Positions 1 through 7,226 of a DNA stretch of 11,844 nt are shown one piece after another. The stretch spans positions 1 through 11,844 of the forward strand of contig JALQUJ010000089.1 in assembly GCA_023263825.1 (NCBI GenBank). The letters run 5' to 3'. Both the position numbers and the translations under genes were made by a program. Numbering within the stretch: position 1 is the first letter of the stretch; the number at the start of each line of letters is the position of its first letter. The notes under the pieces were generated by a model that worked only from the letters and a program-made list of their open reading frames with translations, was not told the origin of the DNA and searched no databases. The stretch is from Porticoccus sp. Its GTDB lineage: Bacteria; Pseudomonadota; Gammaproteobacteria; Pseudomonadales; Porticoccaceae.

Positions 1-1740
1 CAGCGGGAAATTGGTGGCGACAGCTACCCTTATGGCCTACAACTGATTTTAACCTCCCTGACCAGCGCCACTCATCGAGGTGACCCTATTTCCCTGTTGA
101 ACCTGGACACAGTATTGGAAAAACTACGCAACAATATTCAAGATCCTAACTACATTAAACAGCTGACCCGTGAGCTGCTGCTGGACAATCAACACCGTGT
201 TCGCCTGACCATGACACCGGACACCGAACTGGCAGCAAAAAGGGATCAGGCCGAAGCAGATCGGTTGGAAGAGATAAAAAACAGCCTAAGCGATACAGAA
301 AAACAGGCGGTTATCGAAAAAGCTCAGGTATTAAATGAGCGCCAACAACAAAAGGACGATGAGTCGGTACTGCCCAAAGTGGGCCTGGAAGATATTCCAC
401 CAAAAATGGCCTACGTGGCTGCCACCGAAAAACATCAAAAGCCGTTACCACTAACAACATACGCCACTGGCACTAATGGTCTGGTCTATCAACAGGTGGT
501 TCTTCCCCTACCTACGCTTACCGAACAGCAAATTAACTTACTGCCAATATACAGCAACTGCCTGACCGAACTCGGAGTTGAAGACAAAGACTACCTTGAA
601 ACTCAGCTGTGGCAATCAAGAATTTGTGGTGGCATCCATGCCTACGCCAGCGCTCGAGGTAAACCAAATGATGAGCAACAACTTTCAGGGCATCTAACCC
701 TTTCGGCAAAAGGCCTGGCTTCAAACCAATCTGCCTTAACCGAACTAATGCAGTGTTCATTGGAGCAGGTACGTTTTGATGAGTTACCCCGGATAAGAGA
801 ACTCATTGCACAAACCAGAGCCCAACGTGAAATGAGCGTAACGGGTAGCGGCCATAGCTTAGCCATGACGGCTGCCTCAAGTGGCACCAGCCCCGGGGCG
901 AAGCTGACTCATCAATGGGGTGGCCTTGAAGGTATCCGACAAATCAAACAATTGGATAATGATCTTGGCAATAATGAAACAGCATTAGCAACATTGGCAG
1001 AACAACTTTCAGAATTACACCAACTGATTCTGACCGCCCCTCGAGAGTTTTTATTGGTGGGTGAAGCAGAGAGACTAGCCAACTACAAGCAAGCGCTCGA
1101 GCAGCGTTTTAAGCAGGTCAGTACTCCCGATTTCCAGGCCTTTAGCCAACCTAAGCTACACCAGCAAATAAACGAACTATGGAAAACCAGCACACAAGTT
1201 AACTTCTGTGCAAAATCATACCCAACAGTTGCCATGTCCCACCCAGATGCGGCAGCACTCACGGTATTGGGCGGGTTCCTGCGCAATGGCTATTTACATC
1301 GTGCTATTCGTGAACAGGGCGGCGCCTACGGTGGCGGCGCAGGTCAAGACAGTAATATTGCAGCCTTCCGCTTCTTCTCCTACCGTGACCCTCGCATCGA
1401 AGGCACATTGAACGACTTTGATGAATCACTGCTTTGGCTTCAGAACGAAAACCATGACTGGTCTCAGGTAGAACAGGCGATTCTCGGAGTGATCAGCTCC
1501 ATCGACAAACCCGGCTCTCCAGCCGGTGAGGCAAAACAAACATTCCATACTGAGCTCTATGGCCGGACCCGTGAAGTGCGTGAGCAATTCCGCAATCAAG
1601 TCAGAGAAGTAACATTGGCTGATTTACAACGGGTTGCTGCCACCTATCTGACTAACGACAAAGCGAGCACTGCAGTGATCACCAATCCGAAACAGGCTTC
1701 GATCGCAGATAGCCTTAAGCTAAATCCGGTCGCACTTTAA
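1..1740 (+). CDS. M16C family zinc metalloprotease (PreP/presequence-protease-like), C-terminal part
   Basis: The reading frame is open from base 1, so the gene starts before the window; 579 codons and the TAA stop are present. The visible part begins in the M16C-associated linker region, with the motif REIGGDSYPYGLQ at residues 3-15 followed by a charged helical stretch around residues 80-120. The second half of the M16 clam-shell follows. Around residues 436-447 the sequence REQGGAYGGG, followed by a FFSYRDPR motif near residue 460, matches the substrate-binding glycine loop and the SYRDP signature of the non-catalytic half in PreP-type enzymes. The catalytic HXXEH motif is N-terminal in this family and lies outside the window, so activity cannot be judged here. 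Family members degrade short unstructured peptides. Subcellular location cannot be decided without the N-terminus. The next gene, cmoA, begins 28 bases after the stop, so co-transcription is possible. Confidence 0.9.
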   Translation, partial: QREIGGDSYPYGLQLILTSLTSATHRGDPISLLNLDTVLEKLRNNIQDPNYIKQLTRELLLDNQHRVRLTMTPDTELAAKRDQAEADRLEEIKNSLSDTEKQAVIEKAQVLNERQQQKDDESVLPKVGLEDIPPKMAYVAATEKHQKPLPLTTYATGTNGLVYQQVVLPLPTLTEQQINLLPIYSNCLTELGVEDKDYLETQLWQSRICGGIHAYASARGKPNDEQQLSGHLTLSAKGLASNQSALTELMQCSLEQVRFDELPRIRELIAQTRAQREMSVTGSGHSLAMTAASSGTSPGAKLTHQWGGLEGIRQIKQLDNDLGNNETALATLAEQLSELHQLILTAPREFLLVGEAERLANYKQALEQRFKQVSTPDFQAFSQPKLHQQINELWKTSTQVNFCAKSYPTVAMSHPDAAALTVLGGFLRNGYLHRAIREQGGAYGGGAGQDSNIAAFRFFSYRDPRIEGTLNDFDESLLWLQNENHDWSQVEQAILGVISSIDKPGSPAGEAKQTFHTELYGRTREVREQFRNQVREVTLADLQRVAATYLTNDKASTAVITNPKQASIADSLKLNPVAL

Positions 1741-1768
1741 TCGTTCGGTTTAAGGCTGATAGAAACCT

Positions 1769-2539
1769 ATGACTGATTCGCGGGACAAGATCTACGCCAC
1801 CCTCCAACTGGACATTGCGGGATTCCGCTTTGACCAGGCGGTGGCCTCTGTATTCCCCGATATGATCAAGCGGTCCGTGCCCGGTTACGAAACCATTATT
1901 TCGATGACCGGCACGTTGGCAGATCGCTATGTGCAAGCCAATAGCCGTTGTTACGACCTGGGTTGCTCTCTCGGCGCTTCCAGTATTGCCATGCGCCACC
2001 ATATTCAACAGCCCGGTTGTGAAATTATCTCTGTCGACAATAGCGAAGACATGCTGAAGCAATGTCGCGTTATTTTGCAGCAAGATCAAAATAATAGTGA
2101 GCACTCTTCCGTAGAACCATCACCCATAAAACATACGCCGGTAGAATTAGTCTGTGGCAATATCGAAGATATTCCCATTGTTAATGCCAGTATGGTGGTG
2201 CTGAATTTCACCCTGCAATTTATCCCGCTGGAACAACGTGCCAAATTACTGCATAAAATAGCCGATGGCCTCTTACCCGGAGGCGTTCTAGTACTATCGG
2301 AAAAAGTGGAATTTATTGATCAGCAACACCATGAATTGATGATCGATCTACATCACAACTTCAAACGCGCCAATGGCTACAGTGATTTGGAAATCAGCCA
2401 AAAGCGTTCCTCTCTTGAAGATGTACTGATTCCGGAAACACTGGAAGTTCATCGCCAGAGATTACGCGAAGCTGGTTTCAGCAGTGTGGATGTGTGGTTC
2501 CAGTGTTTTAACTTTGCGTCGCTTATAGCGCTCAAGTAA
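1769..2539 (+). CDS. cmoA: carboxy-S-adenosyl-L-methionine synthase CmoA
   Basis: CmoA converts SAM and prephenate to carboxy-SAM, the donor used by CmoB to modify U34 of certain tRNAs. The 256-residue product follows the family closely: VFPDMIKRSVPGYETIISM at residues 28-46, the SAM-binding loop DLGCSLGA at 63-70, VVLNFTLQF at 143-151, LPGGVLVLSEK at 169-179, and FKRANGYSDLEISQKRS at 198-214. By alignment from memory, R213 in QKRS corresponds to the E. coli Arg199 that contacts the carboxylate of the product. The C-terminus WFQCFNFASLIALK matches the usual end. It is a little longer than the E. coli protein because of an extra polar stretch at about residues 108-123. The ATG start gives the normal N-terminus, but no strong Shine-Dalgarno sequence is close to it. 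cmoB follows in the same orientation 43 bases after the stop, the usual gammaproteobacterial arrangement. Confidence 0.96.
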   Translation: MTDSRDKIYATLQLDIAGFRFDQAVASVFPDMIKRSVPGYETIISMTGTLADRYVQANSRCYDLGCSLGASSIAMRHHIQQPGCEIISVDNSEDMLKQCRVILQQDQNNSEHSSVEPSPIKHTPVELVCGNIEDIPIVNASMVVLNFTLQFIPLEQRAKLLHKIADGLLPGGVLVLSEKVEFIDQQHHELMIDLHHNFKRANGYSDLEISQKRSSLEDVLIPETLEVHRQRLREAGFSSVDVWFQCFNFASLIALK

Positions 2540-2570
2540 GTTGCCCTAAAATAAGCCCCCTAAAGTAAGC
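2531..2570 (+). repeat. degenerate tandem repeat, 14-15 base period, spanning the cmoA stop codon
   Basis: Three related segments start at 2531 (ctcaagtaagt), 2546 (ctaaaataagc) and 2560 (ctaaagtaagc), spaced 15 and 14 bases apart. The first contains the TAA stop of cmoA at 2537-2539, and each copy keeps a TAAG at the same place. The array fills most of the cmoA-cmoB spacer. I see no hairpin in it. Similar arrays with unrelated units occur at other gene borders in this window. Confidence 0.6.
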
Positions 2571-2582
2571 AAATAAATACAA

Positions 2583-3584
2583 ATGTTGCCAACTAAATCC
2601 CAACACATCGACTTTTCCAGCCTACTCACCGCCATGGCCGACGGCCCTCTCGTGGACTGGGCAAAGATACTGCACGAACAACTTAAAGAAGCTATGACTG
2701 TTGAACGTTGGGGTGACTTACCCGACTGGCAACAGGTAATGGAAAGCCTTCCTAATATAACGCCATCAGACATAAACCTAAAAAATGGCGTAACTATAGG
2801 ACAGCCCAATGATTGCGATGACAGCACCCGAGAGCAGTTAAAAACCGTATTAATGGGATTGCACCCCTGGCGCAAAGGGCCCTACGATCTTTTTGGATTA
2901 CATCTGGATACCGAATGGCGATCCGACTGGAAATGGGAACGGGTCATACCTCACCTGGCACCCCTGAAAGACCGGCTGATACTGGATGTGGGCTGTGGTA
3001 ATGGCTACCACTGCTGGCGAATGTTAGGGGAAGGCGCCAACCGTGTTATCGGTATCGACCCATCCAACAAATTCGTCCACCAGTTCTACGCCATCAAACA
3101 CTACCTCAATCAGGCGGAAAAAGAACTTCCCGTCGATGTTCTTCCTGTGGGAATTGAGCAATTACCCTCGGAACTGAAAGCCTTTGATACCGTCTTTTCC
3201 ATGGGTGTTCTCTACCACCGCCGATCCCCAATGGACCATTTGAGAGAACTCAAAGATTGTCTTCGCGATGGTGGGCAACTGGTGCTGGAAACACTGATTA
3301 TTGAAGGCGAGCCAAGGGAAGCCCTGGTACCTGAAGGCCGCTATGCCAAAATGCGCAATGTCTGGTTTCTACCCAGTGTGGATACCCTGCTCTCGTGGAT
3401 GAGAAAGTGTGGCTTGAAGAACCCCCGAGTGGTGGATATCTGTAAAACCAGTATTGAGGAACAGCGCTCCACCGACTGGATGACCTTTGAGTCCTTGCCC
3501 GATTTTTTAGATCCAAATGACGACTCTTTTACTGCGGAAGGACACCCCGCACCAGTACGGGCTGTGTTTCTGGCCGAAGCCTGA
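2583..3584 (+). CDS. cmoB: tRNA U34 carboxymethyltransferase CmoB
   Basis: CmoB transfers the carboxymethyl group of carboxy-SAM to 5-hydroxyuridine-34 of tRNA, giving 5-oxyacetyl-uridine and widening wobble decoding. The 333-residue product has the CmoB N-terminal helical domain (residues 1-115) with the characteristic HPWRKGPYDLFGLHLDTEWR segment at 94-113. A class I methyltransferase fold follows: motif I LDVGCGNGYHCWRM at 134-147, the acidic residue of strand 2 in GIDPS at 157-161, SMGVLYHRRSPMDHL at 206-220, and GGQLVLETL at 230-238. Late motifs RYAKMRNVWFLPS (253-265) and RSTDWMTFESL (295-305) are also family-specific. It is about ten residues longer than the E. coli enzyme. The start follows an A-rich stretch without a clear Shine-Dalgarno sequence. 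It forms a pathway pair with the upstream cmoA. Confidence 0.96.
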   Translation: MLPTKSQHIDFSSLLTAMADGPLVDWAKILHEQLKEAMTVERWGDLPDWQQVMESLPNITPSDINLKNGVTIGQPNDCDDSTREQLKTVLMGLHPWRKGPYDLFGLHLDTEWRSDWKWERVIPHLAPLKDRLILDVGCGNGYHCWRMLGEGANRVIGIDPSNKFVHQFYAIKHYLNQAEKELPVDVLPVGIEQLPSELKAFDTVFSMGVLYHRRSPMDHLRELKDCLRDGGQLVLETLIIEGEPREALVPEGRYAKMRNVWFLPSVDTLLSWMRKCGLKNPRVVDICKTSIEEQRSTDWMTFESLPDFLDPNDDSFTAEGHPAPVRAVFLAEA

Positions 3585-3676
3585 AAAGTCACTTCATAAC
3601 CACTGCACTCGTTGATAATATTGTTGGAATTCTGCCAATCTATAAATTTTTATATTCTGTAAGCTATAGGGTTTGT

Positions 3677-3692
3677 CTTTCAACACTGAAAG
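3677..3692 (+). terminator. weak candidate terminator hairpin downstream of cmoB
   Basis: CTTTCA and TGAAAG pair perfectly around an ACAC loop. A T-rich but interrupted stretch follows (cggcttgttttgt). The stem is short and low in G+C, and it lies about 90 bases past the cmoB stop, so it is at best a weak intrinsic terminator. Confidence 0.2.
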
Positions 3693-3857
3693 CGGCTTGT
3701 TTTGTCCCCAATAGAAAATCTAGAAAAATATGTATACCCCTTGTTACTAAAGACTTTCAATGGAATTCTGTCCTTGAATTCTTCCATATTATAAAGCCTT
3801 AGACTTTTGAATTTACTGTTAGAGCCCTCTTTCTGTTGTATTTCTTTTTCATGTTTC

Positions 3858-3891
3858 ATGTATATGTTATATATACTATAATGTATATGTT
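3858..3891 (+). repeat. 11-base direct repeat upstream of fic
   Basis: ATGTATATGTT occurs at 3858-3868 and exactly again at 3881-3891, 23 bases start to start, or a little over two helical turns. Between them is a TATA-rich segment holding the possible -10 TATACT. The placement ahead of a gene with a C-terminal winged-helix domain makes an autoregulatory operator plausible, but that is inference, and AT-rich sequence produces such repeats by chance fairly often. Confidence 0.4.
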
Positions 3892-3952
3892 GAACAAAAT
3901 AATAATTTTATTTTCCTTTAAAAACAAATATATATAATAATTTTTTGTAGAT

Positions 3953-5101
3953 ATGTCGCCTTCATTTTTGGATCTCAAGCTGAGACTGGTGAGCCCAAGC
4001 TTTGACTCCCCGTTAACAGATGTTCTTATAGAGTTGAATCATCTCAGGAAATTGAGGCTTGAGGGATCGACTGCACCTTGGATATTTTTTCAGCTAAAAG
4101 AAATATTCCATATTATGGAAAGTATTGGTTCTGCAAGGATTGAAGGAAATAGGACGACTATTTCAGAATATATTGAAAAGAAAATTGAAAAAAAAGAGCG
4201 CTCATCAGAGAGGTTCACGGAAATTGCAAATGTAGAGAAAGCTATGGACTACATTGAGGAGACGATATCTGAAGGGGTTAAAGTTACCCATGGGTTTATA
4301 CGAGAGTTACATACTTTGGCTGTAGATGAGCTAACCGAAGAGGGTGATAAAACGCCTGGTGCATATAGAACCTGGAATGTAGAAATTAATAAATCTGAAC
4401 ACTCGCCACCTGAACACTATTTGGTTCAAGGATATATGGACGAACTTTTAGAGTTTATCAATACGAATAAAGAAGAAAAGTATGACCTGTTGAAGACTGC
4501 CGTTATCCATCATAGATTTACTTGGATCCATCCGTTCGGTAACGGAAATGGCAGAGTAGTACGTCTACTAACTTATGCTTTGCTTATTAAATATGGGTTT
4601 AATGTAAAGGACGGCAAACTTCTTAACCCTACAGCCGTATTTTGTAATGACAGGGATCTATATTATGAAAATTTAGGAGAGGCGGATAAGGGGACTGACG
4701 AGGCTTTACTAAACTGGTGCCATTATGTTCTATCTGGAATATTGGAAGAAGTAACAAAAGTAAATAAGTTACTAGATTTTGAATATCTGTTTAAGAATAT
4801 TCTTCTACCAACAATAGAACATGGAATAGATAGAGGTTATCTAAATGCTATAGAGGCGAAAATTTTAAAAGTTGGCATTCGGGAGCAAGTATTTAAAGCT
4901 GGTGATCTTGAAAAAGAAATTGGAGAATTAACTCCTCGTCAGAGAACTCATCAGATTCAGAAGATGCGGGAGTCAGGTTTTATCCGCCCCATAAAAAACA
5001 ATTCCCGATCATATTGCGTAAGCTTTATGAACAACTTCTTAATGAGAAGCCTTATTCAAATAATGGAAAGAGAAAATTTTATCCCGCCAATTGACAAATA
5101 G
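3953..5101 (+). CDS. Fic-domain protein (class II type, self-inhibited, with C-terminal winged helix)
   Basis: Fic enzymes usually transfer AMP from ATP to a protein side chain. The 382-residue product has an N-terminal Fic_N-type region with the inhibitory-helix motif (S/T)xxxE(G/N), seen as S60-A-R-I-E64-G65. The flap region GAYRTWNVEIN is at 136-146, and the active loop HPFGNGNGRVVR is at 193-204 with catalytic H193 and phosphate-binding N199, G200, R201 and R204. A winged-helix-like segment spans about 295-358, including DLEKEIGELTPRQRTHQI. An inhibitory motif before the Fic core is the class II layout, so no separate antitoxin gene is needed. Residue N197 stands where the metal-binding Asp/Glu is in the textbook motif. 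The gene is clearly AT-richer than cmoB and has no good Shine-Dalgarno sequence. An in-frame stop at 3938-3940 makes 3953 the first possible ATG. It appears to be a single-gene insertion; the target is unknown. Confidence 0.93.
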   Translation: MSPSFLDLKLRLVSPSFDSPLTDVLIELNHLRKLRLEGSTAPWIFFQLKEIFHIMESIGSARIEGNRTTISEYIEKKIEKKERSSERFTEIANVEKAMDYIEETISEGVKVTHGFIRELHTLAVDELTEEGDKTPGAYRTWNVEINKSEHSPPEHYLVQGYMDELLEFINTNKEEKYDLLKTAVIHHRFTWIHPFGNGNGRVVRLLTYALLIKYGFNVKDGKLLNPTAVFCNDRDLYYENLGEADKGTDEALLNWCHYVLSGILEEVTKVNKLLDFEYLFKNILLPTIEHGIDRGYLNAIEAKILKVGIREQVFKAGDLEKEIGELTPRQRTHQIQKMRESGFIRPIKNNSRSYCVSFMNNFLMRSLIQIMERENFIPPIDK

Positions 5102-5121
5102 ATTCTAACAAACAACGCCAG

Positions 5122-5149
5122 CCAACCGCTAAAGCAGCGGCTCAGTTGG
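5122..5149. terminator. candidate hairpin between convergent fic and flavodoxin genes
   Basis: CCAAC-CGCT at 5122-5130 can pair with AGCG at 5136-5139 and GTTGG at 5145-5149, with an AAAGC loop and a five-base bulge. It lies in the 51-base gap between two convergent genes, where a shared terminator is expected. Neither strand has a clean T run after it; the minus strand has a partly T-rich tail (gttgtttgtt). Confidence 0.35.
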
Positions 5150-5152
5150 GCA

Positions 5153-5716
5153 TCAATCATCTACTTCAACCATTGGCGTATCCAACCCAAACTCCTGATG
5201 CACCTGAACACACCAACGATTTAGTCGTTCTGAAGAGAGTTCGGGCTGTTGGTCTTCATCCAGCGCCAGGCCCATAAACAGGGTTTTATCCTCAACCGTG
5301 ATTTCTGCCTTGGAGGCATCATAGTCATACCCCTCTGTTGGCCAGTAGCCGATGATTTTATCCGCTGATTCAACGACTACATCGTGCAACATACCCATGG
5401 CATCCAGGAAGAAGTCACCGTAACCGAACTGATCACCCAACCCCACAAACGCCACAGTTTTTCCTGAAAAATCAATATTTTCCAGGTCTTCCCAGAAGTC
5501 TTCCCAGTCAGACTGTATCTGACCGAAATCCCAGGTGGGGATGCCGAGAATAAATTTGTCATAGTCCATAAACTCAAGCTGGGTCACTTCACCGATATCA
5601 TGGATATCGACGATGTCTTCGCCCAAACGGCGAGCAATTCGATGTGAAATAGACTCGGTATTGCCCTCATCACTACCAAAGAACAATCCAATTTTGGCTG
5701 CTTTCATTTCTGACAC
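5153..5716 (-). CDS. fldB: flavodoxin, FldB-type
   Basis: This is a long-chain flavodoxin, a small soluble FMN-binding electron carrier. From the GTG start it has 187 residues. The phosphate-binding loop FFGSDEGNTES is at 12-22. The first aromatic FMN-contact loop, GIPTWDFGQIQSDWE at 58-72, has the WDFG-IQ-DWE pattern typical of FldB. The second, VGLGDQFGYGDFFLDAMGMLHD at 91-112, carries the stacking tyrosine Y99, and IIGYWPTEGYDYD at 121-133 is the long-chain insertion region. The GTG at 5714-5716 is preferred because AGGA (5723-5726) lies six bases upstream of it. The internal ATG at 5705-5707 has that AGGA too far away, though it would give the more usual N-terminus. The frame stays open further upstream to 5854, but that part encodes repeat-derived and unfamiliar sequence and is left out. 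The gene sits downstream of the outer-membrane protein gene on the same strand after a 227-base gap. Confidence 0.93.
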   Translation of the reverse strand: MSEMKAAKIGLFFGSDEGNTESISHRIARRLGEDIVDIHDIGEVTQLEFMDYDKFILGIPTWDFGQIQSDWEDFWEDLENIDFSGKTVAFVGLGDQFGYGDFFLDAMGMLHDVVVESADKIIGYWPTEGYDYDASKAEITVEDKTLFMGLALDEDQQPELSSERLNRWCVQVHQEFGLDTPMVEVDD

Positions 5717-5768
5717 AATTATTCCTGACACTTTTCTACTGACACGGCCTTTACTGACACGGCCTTTA
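5710..5768 (-). repeat. four-copy degenerate tandem repeat (15,14,15,15 bases) at the flavodoxin start
   Basis: Read on the plus strand, the heptamer CTGACAC begins at 5710, 5725, 5739 and 5754. The two units furthest from the gene are identical over 15 bases (ctgacacggccttta); the two nearest it have diverged after the heptamer. On the coding strand the heptamer is GTGTCAG. The copy nearest the gene supplies the GTG start codon, and the next copy supplies most of the AGGA ribosome-binding site. The array could be a regulator-binding array or a relic of tandem duplication. Confidence 0.8.
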
Positions 5769-5943
5769 CCGGCAAAAGGGCTTAAGCGTTCAACATGAAT
5801 AAACCCCGGATAACCAGCGGCGTGAATTCTCCCAGTTATGGTCCAGTGAAACAACTATCAATCGGGAAATTGGTACCTTTGTCCCCAGGAGAACAGGTGG
5901 GAGGAGCTGGCTGAAGATTGGATCTGACAGGAGAAAACCCCGA

Positions 5944-7155
5944 TTAGAAATAGCGGCTGATTTGCAACTGGATATAATCATCTCGACTGAATGAATATAA
6001 CGGCTCATCCGATTCAGCATTGGTAATCGCTCTAACCCGTAGCTCCAGAAAGGTGTTATCACCAAAACGCCGTTCTGCCTCTAAATTAAAAAATGTTTCT
6101 GAGGTTTTTTTATCCACCACCACACCCGCCAACACAGCAGTATCCTGAATATCATTTAACGACCAACGAGCACCCATAAATACATCATTATCAGCTATGG
6201 TCAATGGCTTTTTGGACGAGCGCTCATCGTATTGGTATTCCATCAAAATACCGATGTCCGCATCGGATTCATAAACCTGATAGAACGTGTATTCAAACCC
6301 GGCAACACTGGCGGCAAAGGATTCGTCGGAACCATCCCGAACAATGGCCTCCAGTTTCCATAACCAGGCATCTCTGGTGTATTGAAGGTCCAGTCCCACC
6401 TGATCTATCTGGTCATAAAAAGGTTTAAATTCACGGCCATCCGCGGAAAGCTGTAGCCGAGGTTCACGGCTGGTGCCCCGAAAGTAATAAAGCCCCACAT
6501 CCACATCACCAAAATAGTGGCTGTACCTTAGGGCAAGGTCTACATGCTTATCCTTGGCCCCGGATTCATATTCCGCATCATCCCAATCTACACGCAAAGG
6601 CTCCCGAAAACGGCCATCTAGCCCGGGAAATGTTCGCTCTCGAAAATACGGCAACACATAGAGGTTAATTAGCCCCCAATCCTTTTGTACAGCAAGGTTA
6701 ACCATGGGCTGACCTAGCTTGTCTTCCTGATCAATGTCTTCGACTAAATCAGTCTGGTTGATAATGTCGACTAAATGAACTGACTCCGTTACACCCCAGA
6801 AAACTTTGTTCACACCGACCAGTAGCTCTACACCATCACCCTCGTAAGCCCAATAGGCTTCTCTCAGGTCAATATGGCTGCGCTCATCATCATTCTCGTC
6901 CCAACGTACAAAGGGGATAAAGGAAGCTCTCTGGTCGCCTTCTTCACTGCGCCAACGAGCTTCCCACTCGCCCGAAACAGATACCTCAGCATCACTGGTA
7001 TTTTGTTCCGGCCACAAGGCATCTTGGGAAAAACCGCGCGCCTTGATTGAGACATTTCCTGATAAATCCCATTCAGAATCATCAGCAATTGTTTGTTCTG
7101 CATTACCAGCAATGATGCAAAAAAACAGTACCCCTAAAATCAGTAGATGACGCAT
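5944..7155 (-). CDS. putative outer-membrane beta-barrel protein of an RND/LolA-like export module
   Basis: The 403-residue product has a signal peptide (MRHLLILGVLFFCIIAGNA, cleavage probably before E20). The rest is dominated by alternating hydrophobic/polar strands rich in Tyr, Trp, Arg and Asp, and it ends with the classic outer-membrane C-terminus QLQISRYF (terminal Phe). A conserved-looking segment FWGVTESVHLVDIINQTD at 119-136 resembles the W-G-x-x-(D/E) region of DUF1302-like or alginate-export-like barrels. I do not assign it to a named family. It is the last gene of a minus-strand run: its start is 66 bases after the LolA-like gene, and a weak GGAT lies about eight bases before the ATG. 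Position suggests it is the outer-membrane partner of the transporter two genes upstream, either a channel or a final acceptor of the cargo. No strong terminator is seen in the 227 bases after its stop. Confidence 0.8.
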   Translation of the reverse strand: MRHLLILGVLFFCIIAGNAEQTIADDSEWDLSGNVSIKARGFSQDALWPEQNTSDAEVSVSGEWEARWRSEEGDQRASFIPFVRWDENDDERSHIDLREAYWAYEGDGVELLVGVNKVFWGVTESVHLVDIINQTDLVEDIDQEDKLGQPMVNLAVQKDWGLINLYVLPYFRERTFPGLDGRFREPLRVDWDDAEYESGAKDKHVDLALRYSHYFGDVDVGLYYFRGTSREPRLQLSADGREFKPFYDQIDQVGLDLQYTRDAWLWKLEAIVRDGSDESFAASVAGFEYTFYQVYESDADIGILMEYQYDERSSKKPLTIADNDVFMGARWSLNDIQDTAVLAGVVVDKKTSETFFNLEAERRFGDNTFLELRVRAITNAESDEPLYSFSRDDYIQLQISRYF

Positions 7156-7159
7156 TTTT

Positions 7160-7226
7160 TCTAATCCAGCTACTCTTGTTTAAATTCGGCTCTCTTTAAA
7201 CTCGGCTATCTCTAAAACCAGCTACC
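7160..7226 (-). repeat. degenerate tandem repeat, 16-base period, spanning the LolA-like stop codon
   Basis: On the plus strand the units are 7160-7175 (tctaatccagctactc), 7179-7194 (tttaaattcggctctc), 7195-7210 (tttaaactcggctatc) and 7211-7226 (tctaaaaccagctacc). The middle two differ at two of 16 positions. The outer two resemble each other closely, allowing small indels. The last unit contains the LolA-like stop codon (7222-7224), and the first carries the weak ribosome-binding site of the outer-membrane gene, so the array is essentially the whole spacer. Confidence 0.7.

Larger units (their letters stand above)
3585..3952. other. AT-rich intergenic region between cmoB and fic
   Basis: This 368-base stretch has no convincing gene on either strand. 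It is much richer in A+T than cmoB to its left, and the change continues into fic, so it probably arrived with that gene. It contains a short hairpin at 3677-3692, an imperfect inverted repeat at 3760-3787 (ATGGAA...TTCCAT with an inner TTC/GAA pair), and a direct repeat at 3858-3891. Possible sigma70 -10 hexamers are TATACT at 3872-3877 and TATAAT at 3933-3938. Neither has a good -35 at proper spacing, so I do not call a promoter. Confidence 0.6.

Noticed and set aside
1711..1756. GCCTTAA...TTAAGGC inverted repeat at the peptidase stop as a terminator
   Set aside because: The arms are only seven bases, about 32 bases apart, and no T run follows. The next gene starts 13 bases later.
1715..2104. 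Minus-strand open frame across the peptidase-cmoA junction
   Set aside because: It overlaps well-supported cmoA codons, has unlikely composition and no independent signal.
5710..5768. CRISPR array or plasmid iterons
   Set aside because: The repeats are far too short and tightly packed for CRISPR, without spacers or cas genes. No replication initiator gene or DnaA-type region is nearby.
5717..5854. N-terminal extension of the flavodoxin frame up to an ATG at 5854
   Set aside because: The extension encodes repeat-derived residues (GRVS copies) and a stretch unlike any flavodoxin, while a GTG at 5716 with a well-placed AGGA explains the start. The open frame is a by-product of 15-base repeats.
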